From contig DATASQ010000048.1 in NCBI GenBank assembly GCA_036269135.1, forward strand, positions 1 through 64,000: a stretch of 64,000 nt of DNA. The letters are read 5' to 3'. Shown here one piece after another: positions 33,627 through 42,508 of this stretch. Source of the stretch: Palsa-343 sp036269135. Lineage in GTDB: Bacteria; Acidobacteriota; Terriglobia; Terriglobales; Acidobacteriaceae. Every line of letters begins with the position of its first letter. Position 1 is the stretch's first letter. Both the position numbers and the translations under genes were made by a program. A model generated the notes under the pieces. That model was not told where the DNA came from. It did no database searches and saw only the letters and a program-made list of their open reading frames with translations.

Positions 33627-33709
33627 CCCCGTGCACTCAGAATGACCTCCGCGATGAGCTCACGAACTTTCGGGGCACAACCCCAGGACCCCAGGACGCA
33701 TTCCTTCCG

Positions 33710-36700
33710 ATGACCGACACTCGATCCAACCGCAACCCTGACCATCCGCTGCGGCGGATTCTCGAACAGCGCATTGCCATCATCGACGGCGCGATGGGCA
33801 CGACCATCCGCACCTACGGCATGACGGAAGCCGATATGCGCGGGGAGCGCTTTCGCGACGCGCCGAAGGATCTGCTCAACAACGGTGACTTGTTCACGCT
33901 GACGCAGCCGGAGATGATTGGCGACATTCATCGGCGGTTTCTGGAAGCGGGGGCGGACATTATCGAGACCAACACCTTTGGCGCGACTTCGATCGCGCAG
34001 AGCGAGTTCTTTGTCGAGGATCCGCGCGAGCATGGGGGACGGAAGGATCCGGAGTTCTACGAGAAGATCCTTGCCGATCCGTTTCTTGACAAGCTGGCGT
34101 GGGAGATCAACGAGCAGAGTGCGCGGCAGTGCCGGATGTGGGCGGACCGCGTGGGCAATGCCACCGGCCGGCAGCGGTTTGTGGCCGGGGCCATCGGGCC
34201 GCTGACGGTTTCGTTGTCGAACTCGCCGGACGCGGACGATCCGGGGTTCCGGGTGATCACCTTCGATCAGGTGAAGGCGGCGTATAAGCACGAGGTGCGC
34301 GCGCTGCTGGCGGGTGGCGTGGATTTGCTGCTGGTGGAGACGATTTTCGATTCGCTGAATGCGAAGGCGGCGCTGGTGGCGGTTCGCGAAGTGTTCGACG
34401 AAGACGGGCTGACGGCGGCAGGGCGGGAATTGCCGGTGATGATCTCGGCGGCGGTGGGCCGCGGCGGCGAGACGATGATCTCCGCGCAGACGGTGGCCGC
34501 GTTTTGGGATGCGGTGGAGCATGTGCATCCGCTTTCGGTGGGGCTGAATTGCTCGCTGGGGCCGGACCTGATGTATCCATTTCTGGAAGAGCTGTCGGAG
34601 AAGGCCGATGTGGCGATCTCGGCGTATCCGAATGCGGGCTTGCCGAATCCGCTGTCGCCGACAGGGTTTGATTTTGGGCCGGGCGACATGGCGAAGTACC
34701 TGGGCGACTTTGCGCGCGGCGGGCTGATCAATATTGCGGGCGGGTGCTGCGGGAATACTCCGGAGCACATTGCGGCGATTGCGAAGGCGCTGGAGGGGCA
34801 GCCGGCGCGGCCGCTGGGGGGCGGAGCTCAGGGCACAGAGCACAGGGCACAGGGCGCAGGGGACAGATTACAGGTTGCAGGTTTCAGGTTACAGCCGACT
34901 TCCGTCATTGAGGTGGATGCAGGCGCGCTGAGCGGGACCGGAGAGGCATTCCTGCCGTTGCGGCTTTCGGGGTCGCGGCCGTTCACGCAGCAGGAGAAGG
35001 TCTTCATCATGATCGGGGAGCGGACGAATGTGGCGGGGTCGCCGAAGTTCGCGCGGTTCGTGAAGGAAGGGAAGTACGAAGAGGCGGTCAGCGTGGCGCG
35101 GCAGCAGGTGGACAGCGGGGCGAACGTGCTCGACATCTGCATGGACGAGGGGATGATCGATGGCGTGGCGGCGATGTCGCGCTTTTTGCTGCTGCTCGCT
35201 TCCGAGCCGGAAGTGGCGGCGGTGCCGTTCATGATCGACTCGTCGAAATGGGAGGTGATCGAGGCCGGGCTGAAGTGCATGCAGGGCAAGGGCATCGTGA
35301 ACTCCATTTCGCTGAAGGAGGGGGAGGCGAAGTTTCGCGAGCACGCGGCGACGGTGCAGAAGTATGGCGCGGCCGTGGTGGTGATGGCTTTCGATGAGCG
35401 CGGACAGGCGGCGACGTATGAGGAAAAAATCCGCATCTGCGAGCGCGCTTACCGGATTTTGGTGGATGAGCTGGGCTTCCCGGCTGAGGACATCATCTTC
35501 GACCCGAACATTTTGACGGTGGCGACGGGGATGGAGGAGCACAACAACTACGCGGTGGATTTTATCCGCGCGACGCAGTGGATTAAGGAGAATTTGCCGC
35601 ATGCGAAGGTGAGCGGCGGGGTCTCGAATATTTCATTCAGTTTCCGCGGCAACAATAAGGTGCGCGAGGCGATGCATGCGGCGTTTCTGTATCACGCCAT
35701 TGCGGCGGGGCTGGATATGGGGATCGTCAACGCGGGGCAGCTGGAGATTTACGAGGAGATCGAGCCGGAGCTGAAGGCGCTGGTGGAGGACGTGCTGCTG
35801 AATCGGCGCGCCGATGCGACGGAGCGGCTGGTGACGTATGGCGAGTCGCTCAAGGTTGCGGGCACCGACAGGGTCGCGGTCGAAAAGCAGGCGGAGGAGT
35901 GGCGGAGCGGCACGGTGGAAGAGCGGCTGAGCCACGCTCTGGTGAAGGGGATCGACGCGCATATCGAAGCGGATACCGAAGAGGCGCGGGTGAAGCTGGG
36001 GCGGCCGCTGGCGGTGATCGAAGGCCCGCTGATGGACGGGATGAGCGTGGTGGGGGATCTGTTTGGCGCGGGGAAGATGTTTTTGCCGCAGGTGGTGAAA
36101 TCCGCACGGGTGATGAAGAAGGCGGTGGCCTGGCTCACGCCATACATGGAAGCGGAGAAGGCGGCGCTGGCCGCGGCCGGGCACGCGGTGAAGACGCAGG
36201 GGAAGATTCTGCTGGCGACCGTGAAGGGCGACGTACACGACATTGGGAAGAATATTGTGGGCGTGGTGCTGGCCTGCAATAACTACGAAGTGATCGACAT
36301 GGGGGTGATGGTCCCGGCGGAGAAGATTCTGGAGCGCGCTCGTTTGGAAGGGGCCGACCTGATTGGGCTGAGCGGGCTGATTACTCCGTCGCTGGACGAG
36401 ATGGTGCACGTGGCGCGGGAGATGGAGCGGCTGGAGTTCAGGGTTCCGCTGCTGATCGGGGGAGCGACGACCAGCCGCGCGCATACGGCGATCCGCATTG
36501 CGCCGCACTACAGCCAGCCGGTGGTGCACGTGGTCGATGCCAGCCGCGCGGTTCCGGTGGCGAGCAGTCTGCTGAGCGACGAGAACAAGCCGGCGTTTGT
36601 CACGCAGCTGCATGTGGAATACGCGGCGGTTCGCAAGGCATACGCCACGCCACGGCAGGCGACGATTTCACTGACTGAGGCGCGGGCGCGGCGGACGCCG

Positions 36701-37645
36701 ATTGCGTGGCGGGCGGAGGATCTTGCGGAGCCGGCGTTCACGGGCGTGCGGGTGGTGGATGGCGTTTCGCTTGCCGAGTTGCGGGCGTATATCGACTGGA
36801 GCCCGCTGTTTCATGCGTGGGAGCTGAAGGGGATTTATCCGAGGATTCTCGACGACGCCCAGCAGGGCACGCAGGCGCGGCTGCTGTTTGACGATGCGAG
36901 TGCGCTGCTGGATCGGATCATCGATGAGAATCTGCTGACCGCGCGGGGCGTGTATGGATTTTTCGCGGCGCAGGGCGTGGGCGACGACGTTGAGCTGTAC
37001 ACGGATGATTCGCGCGGAACGGTGCTGGATCGGCTGCACTTTCTGCGGCAGCAGGCGAATCGGGAAGGGAAGGAGCCTTGCCGGTCGCTGGCGGACTTTA
37101 TCGCTCCAAAGGAGACCGGGCTGCAGGACACGATGGGGGCGTTTGCGGTGACCAGCGGCATCGGGCTGCCGGAGCTGGTGCAGGGCTTCAAGGCCGAGCA
37201 CGACGACTACAACGCGATCATGGCGGAGGCGCTGGCGGATCGGCTGGCGGAGGCGTTTGCGGAATTTCTGCATCAGCGGGCGCGCCGCGAGTGGGGCTAT
37301 GGATGCGCGGAGAAATTCACGCCTGCCGAGCTGATTTCCGAGAAGTATCGCGGGATTCGGCCGGCGCCGGGGTATCCGGCGTGTCCGGACCACACGGAAA
37401 AGGGAACGCTGTGGCGGCTGCTGGATGTGGAGCGGAACACCGGGATGCGGCTGACGGAGTCGTTCGCGATGTGGCCGGGGTCGAGCGTGAGCGGGTTCTA
37501 TTTCGCGCATCCCGAGTCGCGGTATTTTGCCGTGGGGAAGATCGATCGCGATCAGGTGGCGGATTATGCCGAGCGGAAGGGCATGAGCCTCGGCGAAGTG
37601 GAGCGCTGGCTTGGGCCGAATCTGAACTACGAGCCGGCGAGGTGA
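33710..37645 (+). CDS. metH: cobalamin-dependent methionine synthase with repeat-derived linker insertion
   Basis: 1311 residues, longer than the 1227 of E. coli MetH. Domains in order: homocysteine-binding (zinc ligands Cys281, Cys346, Cys347; E. coli 247, 310, 311), pterin-binding (FIMIGERTNVAGSPKF from about 432), cap and B12-binding (GDVHDIGKN, axial His843, E. coli 759), and the SAM-activation domain near the end (RGIRPAPGYPACPDH). It transfers methyl from methyltetrahydrofolate to homocysteine through cobalamin. About 36 extra residues lie before the first zinc Cys; about 48 lie between the zinc site and His843. Residues about 373-396 are coded by an ACAGG-rich repeat in the linker after the first domain. 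No ribosome site is clear. Confidence 0.96.
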   Translation: MTDTRSNRNPDHPLRRILEQRIAIIDGAMGTTIRTYGMTEADMRGERFRDAPKDLLNNGDLFTLTQPEMIGDIHRRFLEAGADIIETNTFGATSIAQSEFFVEDPREHGGRKDPEFYEKILADPFLDKLAWEINEQSARQCRMWADRVGNATGRQRFVAGAIGPLTVSLSNSPDADDPGFRVITFDQVKAAYKHEVRALLAGGVDLLLVETIFDSLNAKAALVAVREVFDEDGLTAAGRELPVMISAAVGRGGETMISAQTVAAFWDAVEHVHPLSVGLNCSLGPDLMYPFLEELSEKADVAISAYPNAGLPNPLSPTGFDFGPGDMAKYLGDFARGGLINIAGGCCGNTPEHIAAIAKALEGQPARPLGGGAQGTEHRAQGAGDRLQVAGFRLQPTSVIEVDAGALSGTGEAFLPLRLSGSRPFTQQEKVFIMIGERTNVAGSPKFARFVKEGKYEEAVSVARQQVDSGANVLDICMDEGMIDGVAAMSRFLLLLASEPEVAAVPFMIDSSKWEVIEAGLKCMQGKGIVNSISLKEGEAKFREHAATVQKYGAAVVVMAFDERGQAATYEEKIRICERAYRILVDELGFPAEDIIFDPNILTVATGMEEHNNYAVDFIRATQWIKENLPHAKVSGGVSNISFSFRGNNKVREAMHAAFLYHAIAAGLDMGIVNAGQLEIYEEIEPELKALVEDVLLNRRADATERLVTYGESLKVAGTDRVAVEKQAEEWRSGTVEERLSHALVKGIDAHIEADTEEARVKLGRPLAVIEGPLMDGMSVVGDLFGAGKMFLPQVVKSARVMKKAVAWLTPYMEAEKAALAAAGHAVKTQGKILLATVKGDVHDIGKNIVGVVLACNNYEVIDMGVMVPAEKILERARLEGADLIGLSGLITPSLDEMVHVAREMERLEFRVPLLIGGATTSRAHTAIRIAPHYSQPVVHVVDASRAVPVASSLLSDENKPAFVTQLHVEYAAVRKAYATPRQATISLTEARARRTPIAWRAEDLAEPAFTGVRVVDGVSLAELRAYIDWSPLFHAWELKGIYPRILDDAQQGTQARLLFDDASALLDRIIDENLLTARGVYGFFAAQGVGDDVELYTDDSRGTVLDRLHFLRQQANREGKEPCRSLADFIAPKETGLQDTMGAFAVTSGIGLPELVQGFKAEHDDYNAIMAEALADRLAEAFAEFLHQRARREWGYGCAEKFTPAELISEKYRGIRPAPGYPACPDHTEKGTLWRLLDVERNTGMRLTESFAMWPGSSVSGFYFAHPESRYFAVGKIDRDQVADYAERKGMSLGEVERWLGPNLNYEPAR
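34826..34896 (+). repeat. ACAGG-type repeat inside metH
   Basis: A run of CAGGGCACAG-like units, then CAGATTACAGGTTGCAGG, inside the coding frame. CAGGTTACAG at 34885-34894 is also found at 5740-5749 in an intergenic repeat. It is in frame and adds residues rich in Gly, Ala, Gln and Arg to the linker between the homocysteine and folate domains. Confidence 0.75.
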
Positions 37646-37691
37646 CGGGACTTCGACAGGGGTTGGAATTGTGCTCTGCGGGTCGCCCTCA

Positions 37692-37754
37692 GGGGCTAAA
37701 GCCCAACCTCTTTTTGAGCGGCTTGCGGCATGGCTGAAGCCATGCCCTGACACG
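37692..37754. repeat. double-palindrome repeat, copy 1
   Basis: GGGGCTAAAGCCC (37692-37704) followed by GGCATGGCTGAAGCCATGCC (37727-37746) and CTGACAC. Same design as copy 2 at 37799; the small palindrome is AAAG-centred and the larger is CTGAAG-centred. Confidence 0.85.
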
Positions 37755-37798
37755 TTTCTCTCACGAAGGCGAGAGGGCGTGCCGGTATGGAAGATGCC

Positions 37799-37861
37799 GG
37801 GCTCAAAGCCCCAGAACCTTTTTGGGCGTTTTCGGCACGACTGAAGTCGTGCCCTGACACA
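37799..37861. repeat. double-palindrome repeat, copy 2
   Basis: GGGCTCAAAGCCCC (37799-37812) followed by GGCACGACTGAAGTCGTGCC (37834-37853) and CTGACAC. The stems differ from copy 1 by compensating changes (GGCATGGC/GCCATGCC against GGCACGAC/GTCGTGCC), so the hairpin is conserved. It lies between metH and the glucan-synthase gene, convergent ends. Confidence 0.85.
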
Positions 37862-37902
37862 AGCCCCGAAGTGATTGCAGCAGAGGTTTCGAGGACAGAA
37901 TA

Positions 37903-40900
37903 CTAACCCGCTTTTTTCAGGGCTGCGGGCTTCTTTGCCTTTTTCGCGGGCGGGGGCGCTTCGGATTTCGCGGCGGTCTCGCGCATCGGTTTCTCGTGCA
38001 GGAGCAACTCGACGGACCGCATCTGCGGATTTTCGTAGAACCAGCGCTGCATCGCATTGTCTTCGAGCAGGTTCAGCAGGCCGAGGATGCACATGCCCTG
38101 GTGGTGGGCCATCCACTCGCGCACGACTTCCGGTTGCTGGCCGGTGAAGTCGACGGCTTCGTAAAAGCCATAGGCTCCGGTCCAGCCCTCGGCGGCCATG
38201 CGGCGCAGGTTTTGGATGGACGCGGTCGGCTCGACGTTCAGAGCGAGGAATGTGGAGTAAGGGGAAACGACGGGGCCTGCCGTCGCGTCCCACTTGAGCG
38301 CGATCTGGGGAATGCCGTAGGCCTGATAGTGGTAGTGGCCCTGATCGGTTTTTGCCGCGTAGCCTGATTCCGAAATGCCCCAGGGAATGTTGTGCTCTTT
38401 GGCGTAGGCGCGCTGAATGGCCACCGCGCTGTGGATGGAGCGGGAGAGCAGGGTATCCGGATAGCTGCGCATCCACAGAGCGGGCATCAGGTACTCAAAC
38501 ATGGTGCCGGTCCAGGAGAGCAGGACGGACGAGCCGTACGCCTGGGTATGCACGCGCGACATCTTGAACCATCCCTGCTGGGATAACTCGCCGCGGGCCA
38601 CGGCAATATAGGTGGCAATGCGCGCCTCGGAGGCGAGCATGTCGTAGCAGGCCCAGTGGATTTTGCTGGTGGCAAATTCGTATCCGATGGAGAGCAGCAG
38701 GCGGTCTTTGTTGACCAGGAAGGCAAAGTCGGTATTGTCGGCCAGGCGTCCTGCTTCCGCAGAGACCTTTTGCACGCTGGTGACGAGCGCGGTGAGCCGG
38801 GCGCGGGCGCGGGTGAGATCGAGCCGCAGGCGGGCGATGAGAGCGGCAATCTCCGCGGACTCGGGCATGAGCCGCGGGACGGCGAGGCGCTGCTCCAGCG
38901 CGGCGACAAACGCCGGGCTTTCTTCCAGAGTCGGGAGCGCGGCGCCGGCCGGAGCCTGCGCGGCGGGCACCGGGTGCAATGCAGCGTCAGCGGGTGGTTT
39001 TTCGAAAAGCATGCCCTCGATCGGCGCGTACTCGGGTTTCAGCCAGGGCAGATAATCGCTGACCAGGGTGGCGATTCTGTCGATGCGCGCCTTCGTTTCA
39101 TTGGTCCACCAGAGCGTTTCGTCCAGAGAGGGCTCGGTGTAGGGCGGCAGACCGGCAAAGGCGGCGCTGGTCTGCGGAGACAGCGTCCATGACAGCCACG
39201 CGGGCGATTCGGTGGAGTCAGCGGGGGCGCGCAGCGATGCGATGGCCTGAGGCACGTTCTTCAGCGTGTGCAGCAGGCGCAGATGCGTGTCGAGGCCGGC
39301 GAAGAGGCGCTGGTCCAGCAGGGGGCGCTTCAGCAGCTCGAGGGTGCCGGTTTTCACGGTATAGAGCGACGCGACAAAGTTACCGCTGTCGACAGAAGAG
39401 ACCGTGATGGGGCGCAGTGGCTCGAGTGTGTCGGTGGTGTACCAGTTGTAGAGGTGTCCTTTGAAGAGCGGCAGCCTCGCCATGGTGGCGTAACTGCGCT
39501 GCATGAGCTCGGCGTACTCCGGCACGGTCAGGAATCCGAACTCGCAGGCCGCCTGCCTGGCATTGAACAGCAGACCGAGATTCGTGGGAGAGACGCGGGC
39601 GGCTTCGAAGAGGCCGTCTTCCTCCACATTGTCGGGGATGAGGTAATTGTGGCGCGCGCCGCCAAATTCAAAGAAGAAGCGCCACACGCGCAGCGCATAT
39701 TCGCGCAGGAACAGATTGTCTTCCCGGCGCAGCTGCTGGCGGGGTTCGCGAGGCGGCTTGTTGAGCCACGCCGTGACGTCGCGCTCAAATCCCCAGAGGA
39801 CGAGGATGGGCGCGGCGGGAAGGAGCGCGAAAGGATGGAGCAGGGCCAGAAGCAGAGCAAGGATGGCGGAGACGATGGGGGTGAGGGTCAGGTAGCGATC
39901 GACGGTGGAGATGCGCCGTTGCGAGGCTTCCGCTTCAGCCGCGGTTTCCCATTCGAGCAGGCGCTGGCCGGTGACCATGCGGCGGACGGTTGAACGCACG
40001 ATGGCGTCGATGGCCATCATGGTCTGGTGCGGCAGGAAGGTGAGCGTGAGCAGGGTGGTAATGATGGACTGATGGAAGCCGGTGAGAACATCCTGGACGA
40101 CGCCTTCCTGCTCAATGAACATGGCGCGACCCAGGCCAAAGATGAGCTGGATGAAGACCGGGACAAACAGCAGGAAGAGCGTGACCAGGGTCCAGTAGAC
40201 GGGGCCGCCGGGCAGGCCCAGCCAGCCCGCCACGAGCAGCACCATGGTGGCCGGTTCCACGAGCGAGCGGCGGAGATTGTCGAGAATCTTCCAGCGCGAG
40301 ATGGTGGAAATGGGATTGCGGACAAACTTACCGGACTCGTCGGGAACGCGGCCGAAGAGCCACTGCGCGATCTGCCAGTCGCCACGCACCCAGCGATGCT
40401 TGCGGCGGGTGTAGGCGCTGTAGTGGGAGGGGTAATCGTCGATGACTTCGACGTCGGTGGCGAGGCCGGCGCGCGCATAAGCGCCTTCGATGAGGTCGTG
40501 ACTGAGCAGGGAATTGCGCGGGAAGCGCTTCTCCAGCACGGAGTGCAGGGTCGCGACTTCGTAGATGCCCTTGCCGGTGAAGCTGCCTTCGCCATAGAGG
40601 TCCTGATAGACGTCGGAGATGGCGCGGGTGTAGATGTCGAAGCCGGTTTGGCCCGAGTAGATGTTGGCCATGCGGGAGCGTGAAGCCGAATGCACGCTGA
40701 CGCCGACGCGCGGCTGCAGGATGCCGTAGCCGTCGGTGACGATGCGCCGCACCGGATCGATGACAGCGCGGTTGAGCGGATGGGCCATGGCGCCGACCAG
40801 AGCATGCGCGGTGCCGCGGGGCAGCTGCGTATCGGAATCGAGAGTGATGATGTAGCGCACGCGCCGCAGCACGCCGGTATCGCCGGCCTTGACCGGGAAG

Positions 40901-42495
40901 GCGTCGAATTCGCCCATGAGCAGCTTATTCAGATCGAGGAGCTTGCCGCGCTTGCGCTCCCAGCCCATCCACACGCCCTGGCGCGCGTTAAAGATGCGGT
41001 GGCGGTGGAGGAGGAGGAAATGTCCGTATTTGCGCTGGCCCTGGTAGCGCGCATTCAGATCGTTGATGAGGTTCACGGCGAGATCGACGAGAGGATCGCG
41101 GTCGTCTTCGCGGGGACGGGTGACGGAATCGGGCAGATCGGTGAGCAGACCGAAGTGCAGATTCGGATCGGGATTGGCGAGGCAGCGAATCTCCAGCTCG
41201 TCGACCAGCTCGCGAACCTGCGCCTCGTTGAGCAGCAGCGTGGGAACCACGACCATGGTGCTGAATTCGACGGGGATGCCGTCGGTCAGATCGAGGCGCG
41301 GCAGCGGGAGCGGCCGGAAGAGGGAGGAGATGGTGTTGTTCACCAGATCGACAGCGCCCTGGGTGGCGGGAATGAGCAGCATCAGAAAGGCGATGGTCAG
41401 GCCGCCGATGATGGAGTAATTGGGAATGAGCGGCAGAAGAATGGCGGCAATCAAAATGACCGTCAGCACTTCGATGCCGCCGATGAAGAAGTCATCGGCG
41501 TTGTGGCGCAGCGCGGTGCGGATGCGATCGATAAAGCGCGGGTGATACCCGATGTTGCCCTTGAGGTCCTCGAAGCCCTTGTCCACCAGGTAATAGCCGA
41601 CGTGGGAACGGCGCAGATAGACTCGGGGATCGGCGATGGGCTGCTGCTGCGCGGCTTTTGCCATGTTGATGGCCGCGCGCGCGACCTCGGTCTCGGAGCA
41701 GTCGGCATAGCGGGCGATCCGCGCCACCTGCTTGCGGTAGACCTCGCGGCTGTCGAAATCCATTTTCGGGTAGGAACCCGCCGGATCTTCGCGCAGGACG
41801 GCGTCGAAGACGACGAGGGGCTCCATCACGAAGAACCAGTCGACAAAGGCAATTTCGCGCAGCGACTGGATGCGGGTGGTGAGGAGCTGGGCGAAGGCGG
41901 GCTCGCCAGCTTCGCCGGTGAAGCCGGGGACGTCGTTCTCAAGCGAAAGCGCCCGCAGGCGAGCCGCGGCCTGTTCGAGGATGAGTTCCAGCAGGCGGAA
42001 ACGGAGCATCACCGGGAGAACCCACAATTCTTCCAGCAGCAGGGGCTCGGGTTTTTGCAGCTCGTCGAGATAGATGCGGAGGGCGTCGGCATTCCATACC
42101 GAACCGGCGGCGGCCAGGTAGGCGCCGGCAACGGTGGCGCTGCGCGGTTCGGCCTGGTGATCGTCAGTGACGGCGAAGGGCAGACGGCGCAGCTTGCGGC
42201 GCACGGTGCGCAGCTCGGAGAGGACAGAGCGCATCAGGCGCGGGTTTTCGCGGATTTCGAGCAGCGGCTCGGGGCCGGGCCAGCCGGTGGTGGGCAGCTG
42301 GTCGAGGGCGGCGGTGAGGGTGTCGAGGTGGCGGCCGGCGGCCTCCATGCGGGCGGCGAAGGCGTCGAGATCCTGGGCCTGACGGACGGTCCTCCAGCGA
42401 TGCCGGTCTTCGCGGGCGGCGGCGCGGAGCTGGTCGGGCACAAGGCCGGCCTCCCGCAGTCGCTGTTCGTTGATCATCGTCACCTGTCCCGTCAT
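37903..42495 (-). CDS. cyclic beta-1,2-glucan synthase-like protein: GT84 plus glucoamylase-like domain, no GH94
   Basis: 1530 residues; GAGGTGG lies shortly before ATG 42495. The N-terminal 330 residues are soluble, helices follow at about 338-372, 750-788 and 865-900. The glycosyltransferase part matches NdvB/ChvB GT84: TLDSDTQLPRGTAHALVGAM near 549, HDLIEGAYARAGL, and RKHRWVRGDWQIAQWL. From about 920 the glucoamylase-like domain of those enzymes is present (TGTMFEYLMPALWMRSYPDT, HNIPWGISESGYA), ending MCILGLLNLLEDNAMQRWFY. In full-length synthases of about 2800 residues a GH94 part follows; here a short Lys/Ala tail ends the protein. It lies in tandem with an ABC exporter. GH94 controls chain length, so the product may differ from the usual cyclic glucan. 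Confidence 0.88.
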   Translation of the reverse strand: MTGQVTMINEQRLREAGLVPDQLRAAAREDRHRWRTVRQAQDLDAFAARMEAAGRHLDTLTAALDQLPTTGWPGPEPLLEIRENPRLMRSVLSELRTVRRKLRRLPFAVTDDHQAEPRSATVAGAYLAAAGSVWNADALRIYLDELQKPEPLLLEELWVLPVMLRFRLLELILEQAAARLRALSLENDVPGFTGEAGEPAFAQLLTTRIQSLREIAFVDWFFVMEPLVVFDAVLREDPAGSYPKMDFDSREVYRKQVARIARYADCSETEVARAAINMAKAAQQQPIADPRVYLRRSHVGYYLVDKGFEDLKGNIGYHPRFIDRIRTALRHNADDFFIGGIEVLTVILIAAILLPLIPNYSIIGGLTIAFLMLLIPATQGAVDLVNNTISSLFRPLPLPRLDLTDGIPVEFSTMVVVPTLLLNEAQVRELVDELEIRCLANPDPNLHFGLLTDLPDSVTRPREDDRDPLVDLAVNLINDLNARYQGQRKYGHFLLLHRHRIFNARQGVWMGWERKRGKLLDLNKLLMGEFDAFPVKAGDTGVLRRVRYIITLDSDTQLPRGTAHALVGAMAHPLNRAVIDPVRRIVTDGYGILQPRVGVSVHSASRSRMANIYSGQTGFDIYTRAISDVYQDLYGEGSFTGKGIYEVATLHSVLEKRFPRNSLLSHDLIEGAYARAGLATDVEVIDDYPSHYSAYTRRKHRWVRGDWQIAQWLFGRVPDESGKFVRNPISTISRWKILDNLRRSLVEPATMVLLVAGWLGLPGGPVYWTLVTLFLLFVPVFIQLIFGLGRAMFIEQEGVVQDVLTGFHQSIITTLLTLTFLPHQTMMAIDAIVRSTVRRMVTGQRLLEWETAAEAEASQRRISTVDRYLTLTPIVSAILALLLALLHPFALLPAAPILVLWGFERDVTAWLNKPPREPRQQLRREDNLFLREYALRVWRFFFEFGGARHNYLIPDNVEEDGLFEAARVSPTNLGLLFNARQAACEFGFLTVPEYAELMQRSYATMARLPLFKGHLYNWYTTDTLEPLRPITVSSVDSGNFVASLYTVKTGTLELLKRPLLDQRLFAGLDTHLRLLHTLKNVPQAIASLRAPADSTESPAWLSWTLSPQTSAAFAGLPPYTEPSLDETLWWTNETKARIDRIATLVSDYLPWLKPEYAPIEGMLFEKPPADAALHPVPAAQAPAGAALPTLEESPAFVAALEQRLAVPRLMPESAEIAALIARLRLDLTRARARLTALVTSVQKVSAEAGRLADNTDFAFLVNKDRLLLSIGYEFATSKIHWACYDMLASEARIATYIAVARGELSQQGWFKMSRVHTQAYGSSVLLSWTGTMFEYLMPALWMRSYPDTLLSRSIHSAVAIQRAYAKEHNIPWGISESGYAAKTDQGHYHYQAYGIPQIALKWDATAGPVVSPYSTFLALNVEPTASIQNLRRMAAEGWTGAYGFYEAVDFTGQQPEVVREWMAHHQGMCILGLLNLLEDNAMQRWFYENPQMRSVELLLHEKPMRETAAKSEAPPPAKKAKKPAALKKAG

Positions 42496-42508
42496 TTAGC
42501 CCACCTCG

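Noticed and set aside
33438..33709. SAM or cobalamin riboswitch before metH
   Set aside because: No consensus elements found; only a palindrome and a hairpin.
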